The translations under genes and the position numbers were made by a program. A DNA stretch of 21,624 nt. Origin: Brevundimonas sp. UBA2388. GTDB lineage: Bacteria; Pseudomonadota; Alphaproteobacteria; Caulobacterales; Caulobacteraceae. This document shows positions 14,979 to 21,624 of this stretch, in pieces. The notes under the pieces were generated by a model. It had not been told where the DNA came from. It made no database searches and was given only the letters and a program-made list of their open reading frames with translations. Each line of letters starts with the position of its first letter. The first letter of the stretch is position 1. The stretch lies in assembly GCA_002343425.1 (NCBI GenBank), contig DDSO01000058.1, forward strand, positions 672 to 22,295, in the 5' to 3' direction.

Positions 14979-14996
14979 GTGAACGCTGTGAACGCT
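14979..14996 (+). repeat. Tandem pair of GTGAACGCT
   Basis: Two exact adjacent 9-bp copies (14979-14987 and 14988-14996) lie in the gap between msrC and the SDR gene. They may be paired binding sites for a regulator of the downstream genes, or chance. Confidence 0.4.
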
Positions 14997-15018
14997 TCGC
15001 ACTGTGTTCTTACTTCGC

Positions 15019-15047
15019 CAGCTGGACGCTATGGACGGGTCCAGCTG
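15019..15047. repeat. Inverted repeat ahead of the SDR gene
   Basis: CAGCTGGAC (15019-15027) and GTCCAGCTG (15039-15047) are perfect 9-bp arms with an 11-nt spacer, ending 19 bp before the SDR ATG. It could be an operator, a terminator for msrC, or a leader hairpin; no T-run follows. Confidence 0.5.
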
Positions 15048-15066
15048 AAATTCTCGGGAGTGGGCC

Positions 15067-15744
15067 ATGTCTGATCGGGTGATCGCAATCACGGGCGGCC
15101 ACGGCGTGCTCGGCCGCGCCGTCGTCGAGGCCGCCCTGGCCGACGGGCTGAAGGTCGCGGTCATCGACCATGCCTCGGGCCAGTCCGCCCCCGAAGGCGT
15201 GCTCGAACTGGGCGGCGTCGACCTGACCGATCCGGCCTCGGCGAAGGCAGCGATCGAGGCCGTGTTCGCGCATTTCGGCCGGCTCGACGCCCTGCTCAAC
15301 ATCGCGGGCGGCTTCGTCTGGCAGACCACCGACGACGCCGACCCCGCCTGGGCGAAGATGTTCGCCCTCAATGTCACCACCGCCCTCAACGCCGCCCGCG
15401 CCGCCCTGCCCCACCTCAAGGCGTCGCCCGAGGGCCGGATCGTCAATGTCGGGGCCAATGCGGCGCTGAAGAGCGCGGCCGGCATGGGGGCCTATGCCGC
15501 CTCCAAGGCCGGCGTCCACCGCCTGACCGAGAGCCTGGCCGAAGAGCTGAAAGACACGTCGGTGACCGTCAATGCGGTCCTGCCCTCCATCCTCGACACA
15601 GCCCAGAACCGTAAGGACATGCCCGACGCCGACCCGGCGAAATGGGTCGCCCCGTCCGACCTCGCCCGCGTCATGCTGTTCCTCGCCTCCCCGGACAGCC
15701 GCGCCGTCACCGGCGCGCTGATTCCGGTGACGGGCAAGGTCTGA
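15067..15744 (+). CDS. Short-chain dehydrogenase/reductase, dihydropteridine-reductase-like active site
   Basis: NAD(P)-dependent oxidoreductase of 225 aa, substrate unknown. The Rossmann motif TGGHGVLG is at 9-16, NIAGG at 78-82, the structural Asn at 102 and the catalytic Y143-AAS-K147. The Ser normally 13 residues before the Tyr is Ala130 (VGANAALKSAAGMGAY). The same substitution and a similar segment (GAKAAL...GMIGY) are found in dihydropteridine reductase, so a quinonoid or pre-activated substrate is plausible. The cofactor loop has Asp34 (VAVIDHASG), hinting at NAD preference. ATG 15067 has GGGAG upstream. The stop overlaps the next start (TGATG), coupling it to the CitE-like gene. Confidence 0.88.
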   Translation: MSDRVIAITGGHGVLGRAVVEAALADGLKVAVIDHASGQSAPEGVLELGGVDLTDPASAKAAIEAVFAHFGRLDALLNIAGGFVWQTTDDADPAWAKMFALNVTTALNAARAALPHLKASPEGRIVNVGANAALKSAAGMGAYAASKAGVHRLTESLAEELKDTSVTVNAVLPSILDTAQNRKDMPDADPAKWVAPSDLARVMLFLASPDSRAVTGALIPVTGKV

Positions 15745-16601
15745 TGCATCTCACCCGCTCCGTCCTCTACCTGCCGGCCAGCAACGCAAGAGCGATCGAG
15801 AAGGCGCGCGGCCTGAACGCCGACGCCGTCATCCTCGACCTCGAGGACGCCGTCGCCCCCGACGCCAAGGCCGAGGCGCGTCAGGCCGCCGTCGCGGCCC
15901 TGACCACGGGCGGTTTCGCCAGCCGGGTCGGGGTCCGAATCAACGGCCTCGACACGCCCTGGGGCGCCGACGATCTGGCCGCCCTCGCCGGTCTCACCCC
16001 TGACTTCGTGGTCGCGCCCAAGATCGAGAGCCCGGAGGCCGTCCGCGAGGTCGCCGCCCGCCTGCCCGCCGGCGCCGCCCTGTGGATCATGGTCGAGACC
16101 CCCCTCTCGGTCCTGCGGCTCGACGCCATCGCCGGGGCCGGCGCGCCTCTGGCCGCCCTGATGCTCGGCATCAACGACTTCGGCGAGCGGATGAACCTGG
16201 TCCTCGGCCCGGACCGCGAGCCGCTGAAGCCGTGGCTGGCCGCCGTCGTCGCCGCCGCGCGCGGGCATGGGCTTCTGGCCATCGACGGCGTGGTCAACGC
16301 CACCGAAGACGCAGACCGCCTGCGCACCGAATGCCTGCAGGGCCGCGCCTTCGGGTTCGACGGCAAGAGCCTGATCCATCCCGCCCAGATCGACGCCGCC
16401 AACGCCGCCTTCTCGCCCTCCCCGGAAGAGGTCGCCCGGGCCCGCGAGGTCGTCGCCGCCTTCGCCTCCGCCGACGCCGAGGGCAAGGGCGCGATTCGGG
16501 TCGGCTACCGCATGGTCGAGCGCCTTCACCTCGACGCCGCCCACCGCCTGCTGGCCCGTCACGAGGCGGCCTCGACGCCGCCCGGAGTCAGGCCTATCTA
16601 G
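15744..16601 (+). CDS. HpcH/HpaI-CitE family lyase
   Basis: A 285-aa Mg-dependent C-C lyase of the citrate-lyase beta / malyl-CoA lyase group, which cleaves or forms bonds in CoA esters such as malyl-, citramalyl- or citryl-CoA. The ATG at 15744 overlaps the SDR stop. Family features: RSVLYLPASN at the start, ADAVILDLEDAVAPDAK, RVGVRINGLDTPWGADDL, VAPKIESPEAV, metal Glu in IMVETPLSVL, the Asp in LGINDFGERM, and FGFDGKSLIHPAQI near the end. There is no citrate lyase alpha or acyl-carrier gamma gene beside it, so true citrate lyase is unlikely. A stand-alone CoA-ester lyase or thioesterase is more probable; the substrate cannot be read from sequence. Confidence 0.88.
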   Translation: MHLTRSVLYLPASNARAIEKARGLNADAVILDLEDAVAPDAKAEARQAAVAALTTGGFASRVGVRINGLDTPWGADDLAALAGLTPDFVVAPKIESPEAVREVAARLPAGAALWIMVETPLSVLRLDAIAGAGAPLAALMLGINDFGERMNLVLGPDREPLKPWLAAVVAAARGHGLLAIDGVVNATEDADRLRTECLQGRAFGFDGKSLIHPAQIDAANAAFSPSPEEVARAREVVAAFASADAEGKGAIRVGYRMVERLHLDAAHRLLARHEAASTPPGVRPI

Positions 16602-16625
16602 TCCGTCCAGAAACAGAACGCGGCC

Positions 16626-16659
16626 CTCAAGCAGCGAGGCGCCGCGCGCCGAGCGTTAG
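16626..16659. repeat. REP-like hairpin element, copy 2
   Basis: A 34-bp element with the ends CTCAAGCAGCGAG and CGAGCGTTAG and the hairpin GGCGC-CGC-GCGCC. It differs from the copy at 5090-5123 at only two positions, which pair with each other. It lies in the 71-bp gap between the CitE-like and ketoacyl synthase genes. Confidence 0.65.
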
Positions 16660-16672
16660 GGCCCCACGTCAC

Positions 16673-17794
16673 ATGTCTCATGCCGTCATCGCCGCCACAG
16701 GCCTGTTCACCCCGGACCAGTCCATCTCCAACGCCGAGCTGGCGGCCGCCTACAACGCCTATGCCGAGCGGTTCAACGCCGACCACGCCGCCGAAATCGC
16801 CGAGGGCGAGGTCGCCGAACTGACGCCCTCCTCGGTCGAGTTCATCGAAAAGGCCTCCGGCATCAAGTCGCGCTTCGTGCTGGACAAGGCGGGCGTCCTC
16901 GACCCCGCCCGCATGGCGCCGAACATTCCCGAACGCGCCGACGAGGACCTGTCGATCATGGCCGAGATGGCCGTCGCCGCCGCGCGTCAGGCCATCGCCG
17001 CCTGGGGCAAGCCGGTCAGCGAGATCGGCGCCGTCCTGTGCGCCGCCTCCAACATGCCGCGCCCCTATCCGGCCCTGTCCATCGAGGTGCAGCAGGCGCT
17101 CGGCATCGACGGCTTCGCCTTCGACATGAACGTCGCCTGTTCCTCGGCCACCTTCGGCATCAAAACCGCCGCCGACTTCATCGCCTCGGGCTCGGTCAAG
17201 GCGGTGCTGATGGTCAATCCGGAGGTCTGCTCGGCCCATCTGAACTTCAAGGACCGCGACAGCCATTTCATCTTCGGGGATGTCGCCACCGCCGTGATCG
17301 TCGAGTCCTCGGACCAGGCCGGCCCAGGCGGCTGGGACGTCCTCGGCACGCGGCTGAAGACCGTCTTCTCGAACAACATCCGCAACAATTTCGGCTTCCT
17401 GAACAACGCCGCCCCCGAAGGCATCGGCCAGCCCGACAAGATGTTCGTCCAGCAGGGCCGCAAGGTCTTCAAGGACGTGGTGCCCATGGTCTCCGACATG
17501 ATCGTGGACCACGCCCGGGACCTCGGCATCGACCCCGCGACCCTCAAGCGGATGTGGCTGCACCAGGCCAATATCAACATGAACCAGTTCATCGGCCGCA
17601 AGGTGCTGGGCCGGGAGCCGACGCCCGAGGAGAACGTCATCATCCTCGACGAATACGCCAACACCTCCTCGGCCGGCTCGATCATCGCCTTCCACCTGCG
17701 CCAGCAGGATATGGCCCCCGGCGACACCGGCCTGATCTGCAGCTTCGGCGCGGGCTATTCAGCGGGCACGGTCTTCGTCAGGAAGCGCGGCTGA
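16673..17794 (+). CDS. Long FabH-like beta-ketoacyl-ACP synthase III
   Basis: A 373-aa thiolase-fold condensing enzyme with the KAS III triad Cys156 (DMNVACSSATFG), His297 (WLHQANINMNQ) and Asn330 (EYANTSSAGS), and the C-terminal SFGAGYSAGTVFVRK. It is about 50 residues longer than housekeeping FabH; the extra sequence is mainly the polar stretch at 25-65 (AYNAYAERFNADHAAEIAEG). This matches, from memory, a proteobacterial subfamily including P. aeruginosa PA3286, linked to feeding beta-oxidation products into fatty-acid synthesis. So it is probably not the sole initiating FabH. ATG 16673 is preceded by a REP-like hairpin; its stop overlaps the next start (TGATG). Confidence 0.9.
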   Translation: MSHAVIAATGLFTPDQSISNAELAAAYNAYAERFNADHAAEIAEGEVAELTPSSVEFIEKASGIKSRFVLDKAGVLDPARMAPNIPERADEDLSIMAEMAVAAARQAIAAWGKPVSEIGAVLCAASNMPRPYPALSIEVQQALGIDGFAFDMNVACSSATFGIKTAADFIASGSVKAVLMVNPEVCSAHLNFKDRDSHFIFGDVATAVIVESSDQAGPGGWDVLGTRLKTVFSNNIRNNFGFLNNAAPEGIGQPDKMFVQQGRKVFKDVVPMVSDMIVDHARDLGIDPATLKRMWLHQANINMNQFIGRKVLGREPTPEENVIILDEYANTSSAGSIIAFHLRQQDMAPGDTGLICSFGAGYSAGTVFVRKRG

Positions 17795-18225
17795 TGGTCG
17801 ACCGCAGCGACATCGGCGCCGTCGTCGACGCCATGTACGCCTGCATCTCAGGGCCCGCCGGTCCGCGCGACTGGGCGACCCAGCGCGAGATCTTCCACCC
17901 CGACAGCCGTCAGGCCCGCACCGGCCTCGACGCCGACGGCCGCCCGACCATGATCGCCATGGGCCGCGAAGCGTATCAGGCCAACGTCACCCCCTTCTTC
18001 GAGACAACCGGCTTCTTCGAGGTCGAGATCAGCCGCCGGATCACCGAATTCGGCAACATGGCCCACGTCTGGTCCGTCTACGAGGCCCGCACCCGGCCCG
18101 ACGACGTCGAACCCGAACGCCGCGGGATCAATTCGATCCAGCTCTGCCGCGGCCCCGACGGCCTGTGGTCGATCCTGCACATGATCTGGGACAACGAGCG
18201 TCCCGGCCTCACGGCGTCGGCGTAG
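17794..18225 (+). CDS. NTF2/SnoaL-like small protein
   Basis: A 143-aa protein of the NTF2-like superfamily, whose members are small cone-shaped enzymes or binding proteins. The pattern fits: an N-terminal helix (DIGAVVDAMYACISG), RDWATQREIFHPDSRQ, ETTGFFEVEISRRITEFGNMAHVWSVYEAR, and the closing strands RGINSIQLCRGPDGLWSILHMIWDNE. No catalytic pair can be assigned with confidence. The ATG overlaps the stop of the ketoacyl synthase (TGATG), so the two are translated together and its ligand may relate to that pathway. Its 3' end overlaps the convergent M48 gene by 17 bp. Confidence 0.8.
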   Translation: MVDRSDIGAVVDAMYACISGPAGPRDWATQREIFHPDSRQARTGLDADGRPTMIAMGREAYQANVTPFFETTGFFEVEISRRITEFGNMAHVWSVYEARTRPDDVEPERRGINSIQLCRGPDGLWSILHMIWDNERPGLTASA

Positions 18226-19420
18226 CCGCTGGCGCAGCGACCGGCGCATTGGCCGGATGCGTCGCCTTCCACTCCATGGCCATCCGGATGCGGTTCTCGA
18301 CCGAGGGGTGGTCGTAGAAGATGAACTCCTCGATCGCCGTCGGCGACGGCGCCCGATACTCCGCCGTCTTGATCAGCGCCTTCGACAGCCCGTCCGGCTC
18401 ATTGGCGTGGATCAGCGAGAACCGGTCGGCGTCGATCTCTATCAGCCGGATCGTCGTCGACTGGACCGGCGTCGACAGCAGACCGATCACCGCGCCGATG
18501 GCCGCCAGCACCGGCAGGCCGGCCGGGTCCGAGATGTCGCCGACCCGGTTTGCGCCCAGCAGCCGCTTGGCCAGCGGAAACAGCCTGTCCACCAGCCAGA
18601 AGCCGATCGCCGCCAGCAGGACCGCGATCCCCGCCAACCAAAGCGAGTGCATGTGGACGTAGTGGCCCATCTCATGGCCGACCACGCCGCGCACCTCGGC
18701 CAGGTCGGCGCCCTTGGCGAACATCACATCGCTCATCGCCACCCGGGCCGAGCCGAACAGGCCCGACACATTGGCCGTATAGCGGTCCGACTGTTTCGAG
18801 CCGTCATAGATGTAGATCTTGTCGTCCGGCGTCCCGGTCCGGTGGGCCAGCTCGACCACCGAGTCCCGCATCGGACCGTCGGGCGCAGGCGTATAGGTGT
18901 TGAACAGCGGCTCGATGAAGATCGGCAGAACCAGAAGCAGGACGACGATGGCGACCGCGGTCAGACCCGCGCCCCACGCCCACCACAGCCGCCGCGCGTG
19001 CCGGATGATGAAATACAGGGCCACGATCAGCAGGCCGAGGAAGACGGTGGAAATCCCCGCGCCCAGCGCCGCCTCGCCCAGCCAGCCGGCCAGCGGCTGT
19101 TCCGTCAGGCCGTACTGCGTCTCGCGCCACCAGCTCTGATAGATGGCCCAGGGCAGGGTCAGCACCCAGCTCATCAACAGATAGACGACGCCCACGACCA
19201 GCGAGACCAGCTTCGGCCGTTTGCGCCGCCGCTCCATCCGGTCACGGATGCCGGTCAGCATACCCGTGCGGATGATGATCCAGGCCACGACGAGCGAAAC
19301 GATCGCGCCCCACAACAGCAGCCAGTGGCCGCCGCGCGTATAGGCCACGGCCCGTTCCAGATCCTCCGGCGAGATGGTCGCCAGCCAGCGCGCGGTCTCG
19401 GCCGCGGGGTCGATGCTCAT
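18209..19420 (-). CDS. Ste24-type M48 membrane metalloprotease
   Basis: A 403-aa zinc endopeptidase of the M48A (CAAX prenyl protease 1-like) family. Bacterial members lack prenylated substrates and their targets are mostly unknown; membrane protein quality control is a plausible role. The zinc motif is H249-E-M-G-H253, with the third ligand Glu328 in RLIEIDADRF. About six membrane segments are visible (about 32-50, 72-95, 122-140, 150-170, 262-282, 303-318), and the SDRYTANVSGLFGSARVAMSD block typical of Ste24 precedes the zinc site. The short Ala/Pro tail is coded in the region overlapping the convergent SnoaL gene. ATG 19420 follows AGGGAGGA. Confidence 0.92.
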   Translation of the reverse strand: MSIDPAAETARWLATISPEDLERAVAYTRGGHWLLLWGAIVSLVVAWIIIRTGMLTGIRDRMERRRKRPKLVSLVVGVVYLLMSWVLTLPWAIYQSWWRETQYGLTEQPLAGWLGEAALGAGISTVFLGLLIVALYFIIRHARRLWWAWGAGLTAVAIVVLLLVLPIFIEPLFNTYTPAPDGPMRDSVVELAHRTGTPDDKIYIYDGSKQSDRYTANVSGLFGSARVAMSDVMFAKGADLAEVRGVVGHEMGHYVHMHSLWLAGIAVLLAAIGFWLVDRLFPLAKRLLGANRVGDISDPAGLPVLAAIGAVIGLLSTPVQSTTIRLIEIDADRFSLIHANEPDGLSKALIKTAEYRAPSPTAIEEFIFYDHPSVENRIRMAMEWKATHPANAPVAAPAATPTP

Positions 19421-19444
19421 GACGGTGGTCCTCCCTGACGGGAC

Positions 19445-19493
19445 GAGATGACGCCGCCCGGCGAAGCTTGTCAGCTTAAATCGCGGTCATCTC
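19445..19493. repeat. Nested inverted repeat between the RidA-like and M48 genes
   Basis: GAGATGAC (19445-19452) pairs with GTCATCTC (19486-19493), enclosing a smaller AAGCT-TGTC-AGCTT repeat (19464-19477). It covers the end of the RidA-like gene and most of the 71-bp gap, so it may reduce read-through into the M48 gene or act as an operator for it. Confidence 0.4.
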
Positions 19494-19881
19494 AGGCCGC
19501 CGCAACCGCCTCGATCTCGACCAGCCAGGACTCGTCGAAGATGCCGGTGATGATCACCGTCAGCGCCGGCTGTCGGCCCGCCAGTCGCCGCACCCGCACT
19601 TCGCGGTTCTCCAGCGCATAAGACCGGTCCGAAAGGAAGGTCGTGACCTTGACGAGGTTATCGAGGCTCATCCCCGCCGCCGCCAGCTGGGTCTCGATAT
19701 TGTCCCAGACCTGGTCGCACTGGCCGGTGAACTCCGCCGCCAGCGATCCGTCCGGCGCGACCGGAATCTGGCCAGACAGATACAGCCAACGCGACGGCGC
19801 CGTCACTTCGACCGCCTGCGGATAGGATCCCTCGACCGGCGGAGAGCCGTCTCCGGTCAGGGGCCGGATGGTCGCCGTCAC
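19492..19881 (-). CDS. RidA (YjgF/YER057c/UK114) family protein lacking the catalytic Arg
   Basis: A 129-aa member of the Rid family; classical RidA hydrolyses reactive 2-aminoacrylate and related enamines. Family features are LYLSGQIPVAPDGSLA, FTGQCDQVWDNIETQLAAAGMSLDNLVKVTTFLSD and the end strand LVEIEAVAA. The Arg essential in RidA (Arg105 in E. coli, PARSCVEV) is replaced by Leu107 (QPALTVII), which places it among Rid subgroups not expected to show that deaminase activity. The start is GTG at 19881, 9 bp after the stop of the upstream M28 gene, with GGGG as a ribosome-binding site, so it is probably cotranscribed with the peptidase. Confidence 0.88.
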   Translation of the reverse strand: MTATIRPLTGDGSPPVEGSYPQAVEVTAPSRWLYLSGQIPVAPDGSLAAEFTGQCDQVWDNIETQLAAAGMSLDNLVKVTTFLSDRSYALENREVRVRRLAGRQPALTVIITGIFDESWLVEIEAVAAA

Positions 19882-19890
19882 GGGCGGCCC

Positions 19891-21513
19891 CTACTGACGG
19901 GCGTCGTCCGACCGGGCGCGCACCACGGCGAACTCCGAAGTCGGCTTCCAGCCCGGCCAGTCGCTGCTGTTCGCGAGGTCCAGACCCAGGCGATACAGCA
20001 GGGTCAGGTTCTCGACCGCCGAGGTGAAGTCCAGATCGGCGGACCATTCGTCCGACGGCTTGTGATAGTCAGCCGCGAATCTCGCGCGCCAGGCCGCCTC
20101 GCCGGCTTCACGTCCGCCCTCGACCAGATCCCAGCCATGCCAGGTCATCAGCGCCGGCACGCCCGCGCGGGCGAAGGGGAAGTGGTCGGAGCGGTAGTAG
20201 AAGCCCTGCTCCGGCATGCCGTCGTCCGAGACATAGCGGCCCAGCGGCTCGGCCAGGGCCTGCAGCCGGTCCTCCAGATCATTCTGGCCCTTGCCGAAGA
20301 TGGCGATGTCGCGCGTCGAACCGGACAGGGGCAACATGTCGATATTGATGTCCGCCACCGTGGTCTCGAGCGGCCAGACCGGGTTGGCCGTATAGCCATA
20401 GGCGCCCAGCAGCCCCATTTCCTCGGCCGCCATATGGGCGAACACGATCGAGCGTTTCGGACGGGGGGCGGCGCTCAGCTGGCGCGCCATCTCCACCACC
20501 CCGACCGTGCCCGAGGCGTTGTCCCAGGCGCCGTTGAAGATGTTGTCGCCCTGGACGCCCGGGTGCTGGCCCTCGCCGCCGACATGGTCCCAGTGGGCCG
20601 AATAGACGATGGTCTCGTCCGGATGCTCCGTCCCCGGAATCCGGGCCAGCAGATTGTGGGTGACCAGCGTCTCGATGGTCTCTGACGCCTCGACCGACAG
20701 GGTCACGCCGTTCAGCGCCACGGCCCTGAACCTCCCGTCGGCGATGTTCGGCAGTTGGGAGATGTCCAGTCCCGCGGCTGTCGCCCACAGGGCGGCAACG
20801 TCGTGATTGATCGCGCCCGAGAACTCGAGGTCGGCTGCGCCCGGCGTCAGGGTCCGGGTGCGGGCGTTGCCGCGCATCGCGCCCTGCCACATCGGCGAGG
20901 TCGCATTGCCGGCGACCAGGGTGATGACCCCCACCGCGCCCCGGCGGAAGGCCTCGTCGGCCTTGTAGGCGCCCGACTGGTAGTTGGTGGCGTAGGGACC
21001 GTTGAACAGCGCGCCGTCCGGCTCGCCGGCGACCACGATCACGACCTTGCCGCGCACGTCGAGGTCGCCGTAGTCGTCCCAGTTCCGCTCGGGCGCATGG
21101 ATGCCGTGGCCGGCGAAGACCAACGGGGCATTCTGGATGGAGGCCCGGCCGTCGTTGGTAACGGCGCGCACGGTGATGTCGGTTCCGACGGTCAGGGCAT
21201 GCGTCGTCCCGTCCGGCCCGGTCCAGGCCGCGGTCGCGCCGGCGACGGGCGTATAGCGTTTCAGTTCGACCGGCTGCAGCCATTGGCCGTTCGGTCCGCC
21301 GGGCTGAAGGCCCATGGCCTCATACTGGGCCTGCAGCCAGGCCAGGGTCAGCCGTTCGCCCTCGGTGCCGGGATAGCGGCCCTGGAATTCGTCGGCGCTG
21401 ATGACCCGGACGCCCTCGCTGAGTTGGGCGGCGGAGAAGTCCTGCGCCGACGCCATGCCGGCGGCCAGCAGCACGGCGGCGACGGCCACGCCGCCCATCA
21501 TCTTGCGAAACAT
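19891..21513 (-). CDS. Exported M28 family zinc aminopeptidase with PA domain
   Basis: A 540-aa secreted metallopeptidase. The signal peptide is 1-23 (hydrophobic VAVAAVLLAAGMA, cleavage ASA-QD). A protease-associated domain is inserted at about 120-260 (PLVFAGHGIHAPERNWDDYGDLDVRGKVVIVV). The M28 zinc site is complete: His307 and Asp309 (SAHWDHVG), bridging Asp331 (GAWDNASG), catalytic Glu364 and ligand Glu365 (MAAEEMG), Asp392 (NIDML) and His484 (DYHKPSDEW). It would release N-terminal residues from peptides in the periplasm or outside the cell. ATG 21513 has GGAG 8 nt upstream. The RidA-like gene follows after 9 bp. Confidence 0.94.
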   Translation of the reverse strand: MFRKMMGGVAVAAVLLAAGMASAQDFSAAQLSEGVRVISADEFQGRYPGTEGERLTLAWLQAQYEAMGLQPGGPNGQWLQPVELKRYTPVAGATAAWTGPDGTTHALTVGTDITVRAVTNDGRASIQNAPLVFAGHGIHAPERNWDDYGDLDVRGKVVIVVAGEPDGALFNGPYATNYQSGAYKADEAFRRGAVGVITLVAGNATSPMWQGAMRGNARTRTLTPGAADLEFSGAINHDVAALWATAAGLDISQLPNIADGRFRAVALNGVTLSVEASETIETLVTHNLLARIPGTEHPDETIVYSAHWDHVGGEGQHPGVQGDNIFNGAWDNASGTVGVVEMARQLSAAPRPKRSIVFAHMAAEEMGLLGAYGYTANPVWPLETTVADINIDMLPLSGSTRDIAIFGKGQNDLEDRLQALAEPLGRYVSDDGMPEQGFYYRSDHFPFARAGVPALMTWHGWDLVEGGREAGEAAWRARFAADYHKPSDEWSADLDFTSAVENLTLLYRLGLDLANSSDWPGWKPTSEFAVVRARSDDARQ

Positions 21514-21552
21514 ACGGAAGGCTCCAACCCCGGACTAATGGCGCGCAGTCTA

Positions 21553-21584
21553 GGGCGGTCCCTTCGGACCGCCCATTAAGTTTT
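21553..21584 (+). terminator. Terminator-like hairpin upstream of the M28 gene
   Basis: GGGCGGTCC (21553-21561) pairs with GGACCGCCC (21566-21574) around a CTTC loop and is followed on the plus strand by ATTAAGTTTT. No plus-strand gene ends here. On the minus strand it would sit in the leader of the M28 gene or end a transcript from beyond the window, without a T-run. Confidence 0.5.
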
Positions 21585-21601
21585 GGTCATGTGGAAAGTC
21601 G

Positions 21602-21624
21602 GTTCTCCCTCCCCTTCATGGGGA
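21602..21624 (+). repeat. Hairpin repeat, third copy, cut by window edge
   Basis: The last 23 bases are identical to 5551-5573 (GTTCTCCCTCCCC, then TTCATGGGGA), the start of the repeat that encloses the DUF559 gene, in the same orientation as the left copy. The rest lies outside the window. Confidence 0.8.

Noticed and set aside
15744..16601. Citrate lyase beta subunit proper
   Set aside because: No citD, citF or citC-type genes are nearby; the protein is better described as a stand-alone CitE-like enzyme.
16082..17794. 570-codon frame fusing the end of the CitE-like gene to the ketoacyl synthase
   Set aside because: The N-terminal part is out of frame with the CitE-like gene and reads as Arg-rich nonsense; the true synthase starts at 16673.

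Overview
The window is G+C-rich (about two thirds by eye, with third codon positions almost all G or C) and dense with genes. It looks like chromosome from an alphaproteobacterium of the Caulobacteraceae, most likely Brevundimonas or a close relative. This rests on a division-and-cell-wall cluster running mraZ-rsmH-ftsL-ftsI-murE, an RNase P RNA gene just upstream of mraZ, and alphaproteobacterial forms of SppA, PanD and SIMPL proteins. The genus is inference from memory of such proteins, not from a search.

Layout. 1-4594 (minus): murE (cut by the window edge), ftsI, ftsL, rsmH and mraZ, each joined to the next by a 4-base start/stop overlap, behind a promoter covered by four TGGGN boxes spaced exactly 10 bp apart (MraZ operator). 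4914-5087 (plus): a probable 57-residue gene. 5090-5123: copy 1 of a REP-like hairpin. 5139-5513 (minus): rnpB, with a recognisable promoter. 5551-6074: a DUF559 nuclease-like gene enclosed by two inverted copies of a hairpin repeat; the start of a third copy is the last 23 bases of the window. 6075-7162 (minus): a peptidoglycan amidase and a small membrane protein. sppA (minus) and panD (plus) diverge from a region holding a perfect 19-bp palindrome; panD is followed by a small membrane protein gene.

Between that gene and a convergent SIMPL-family gene lie two inverted arrays of a 7-bp unit (GTGGCTA) able to form a perfect 32-bp stem. A CAU-anticodon tRNA with a strong terminator follows, then a minus-strand pair encoding a Sel1-repeat membrane protein and an exported beta-helix protein.

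14473-18225 (plus) carries free-methionine-(R)-sulfoxide reductase, then a compact run: an SDR lacking the usual catalytic Ser, a CitE-like lyase, a long FabH-like ketoacyl synthase and an NTF2/SnoaL-like protein. The first and last pairs are translationally coupled; REP-like copy 2 sits in the middle. 18209-21513 (minus) carries a Ste24-type M48 protease, a RidA-family protein lacking the key Arg, and an exported M28 peptidase.

Most genes are housekeeping envelope functions: peptidoglycan synthesis and septation (mur/fts), peptidoglycan recycling (amidase), and membrane or periplasmic proteolysis (SppA, Ste24, M28). The least explained parts are the inverted-repeat DUF559 unit, the inverted heptamer arrays, the REP-like pair with a compensatory base change, and the SDR-CitE-KASIII-SnoaL module.
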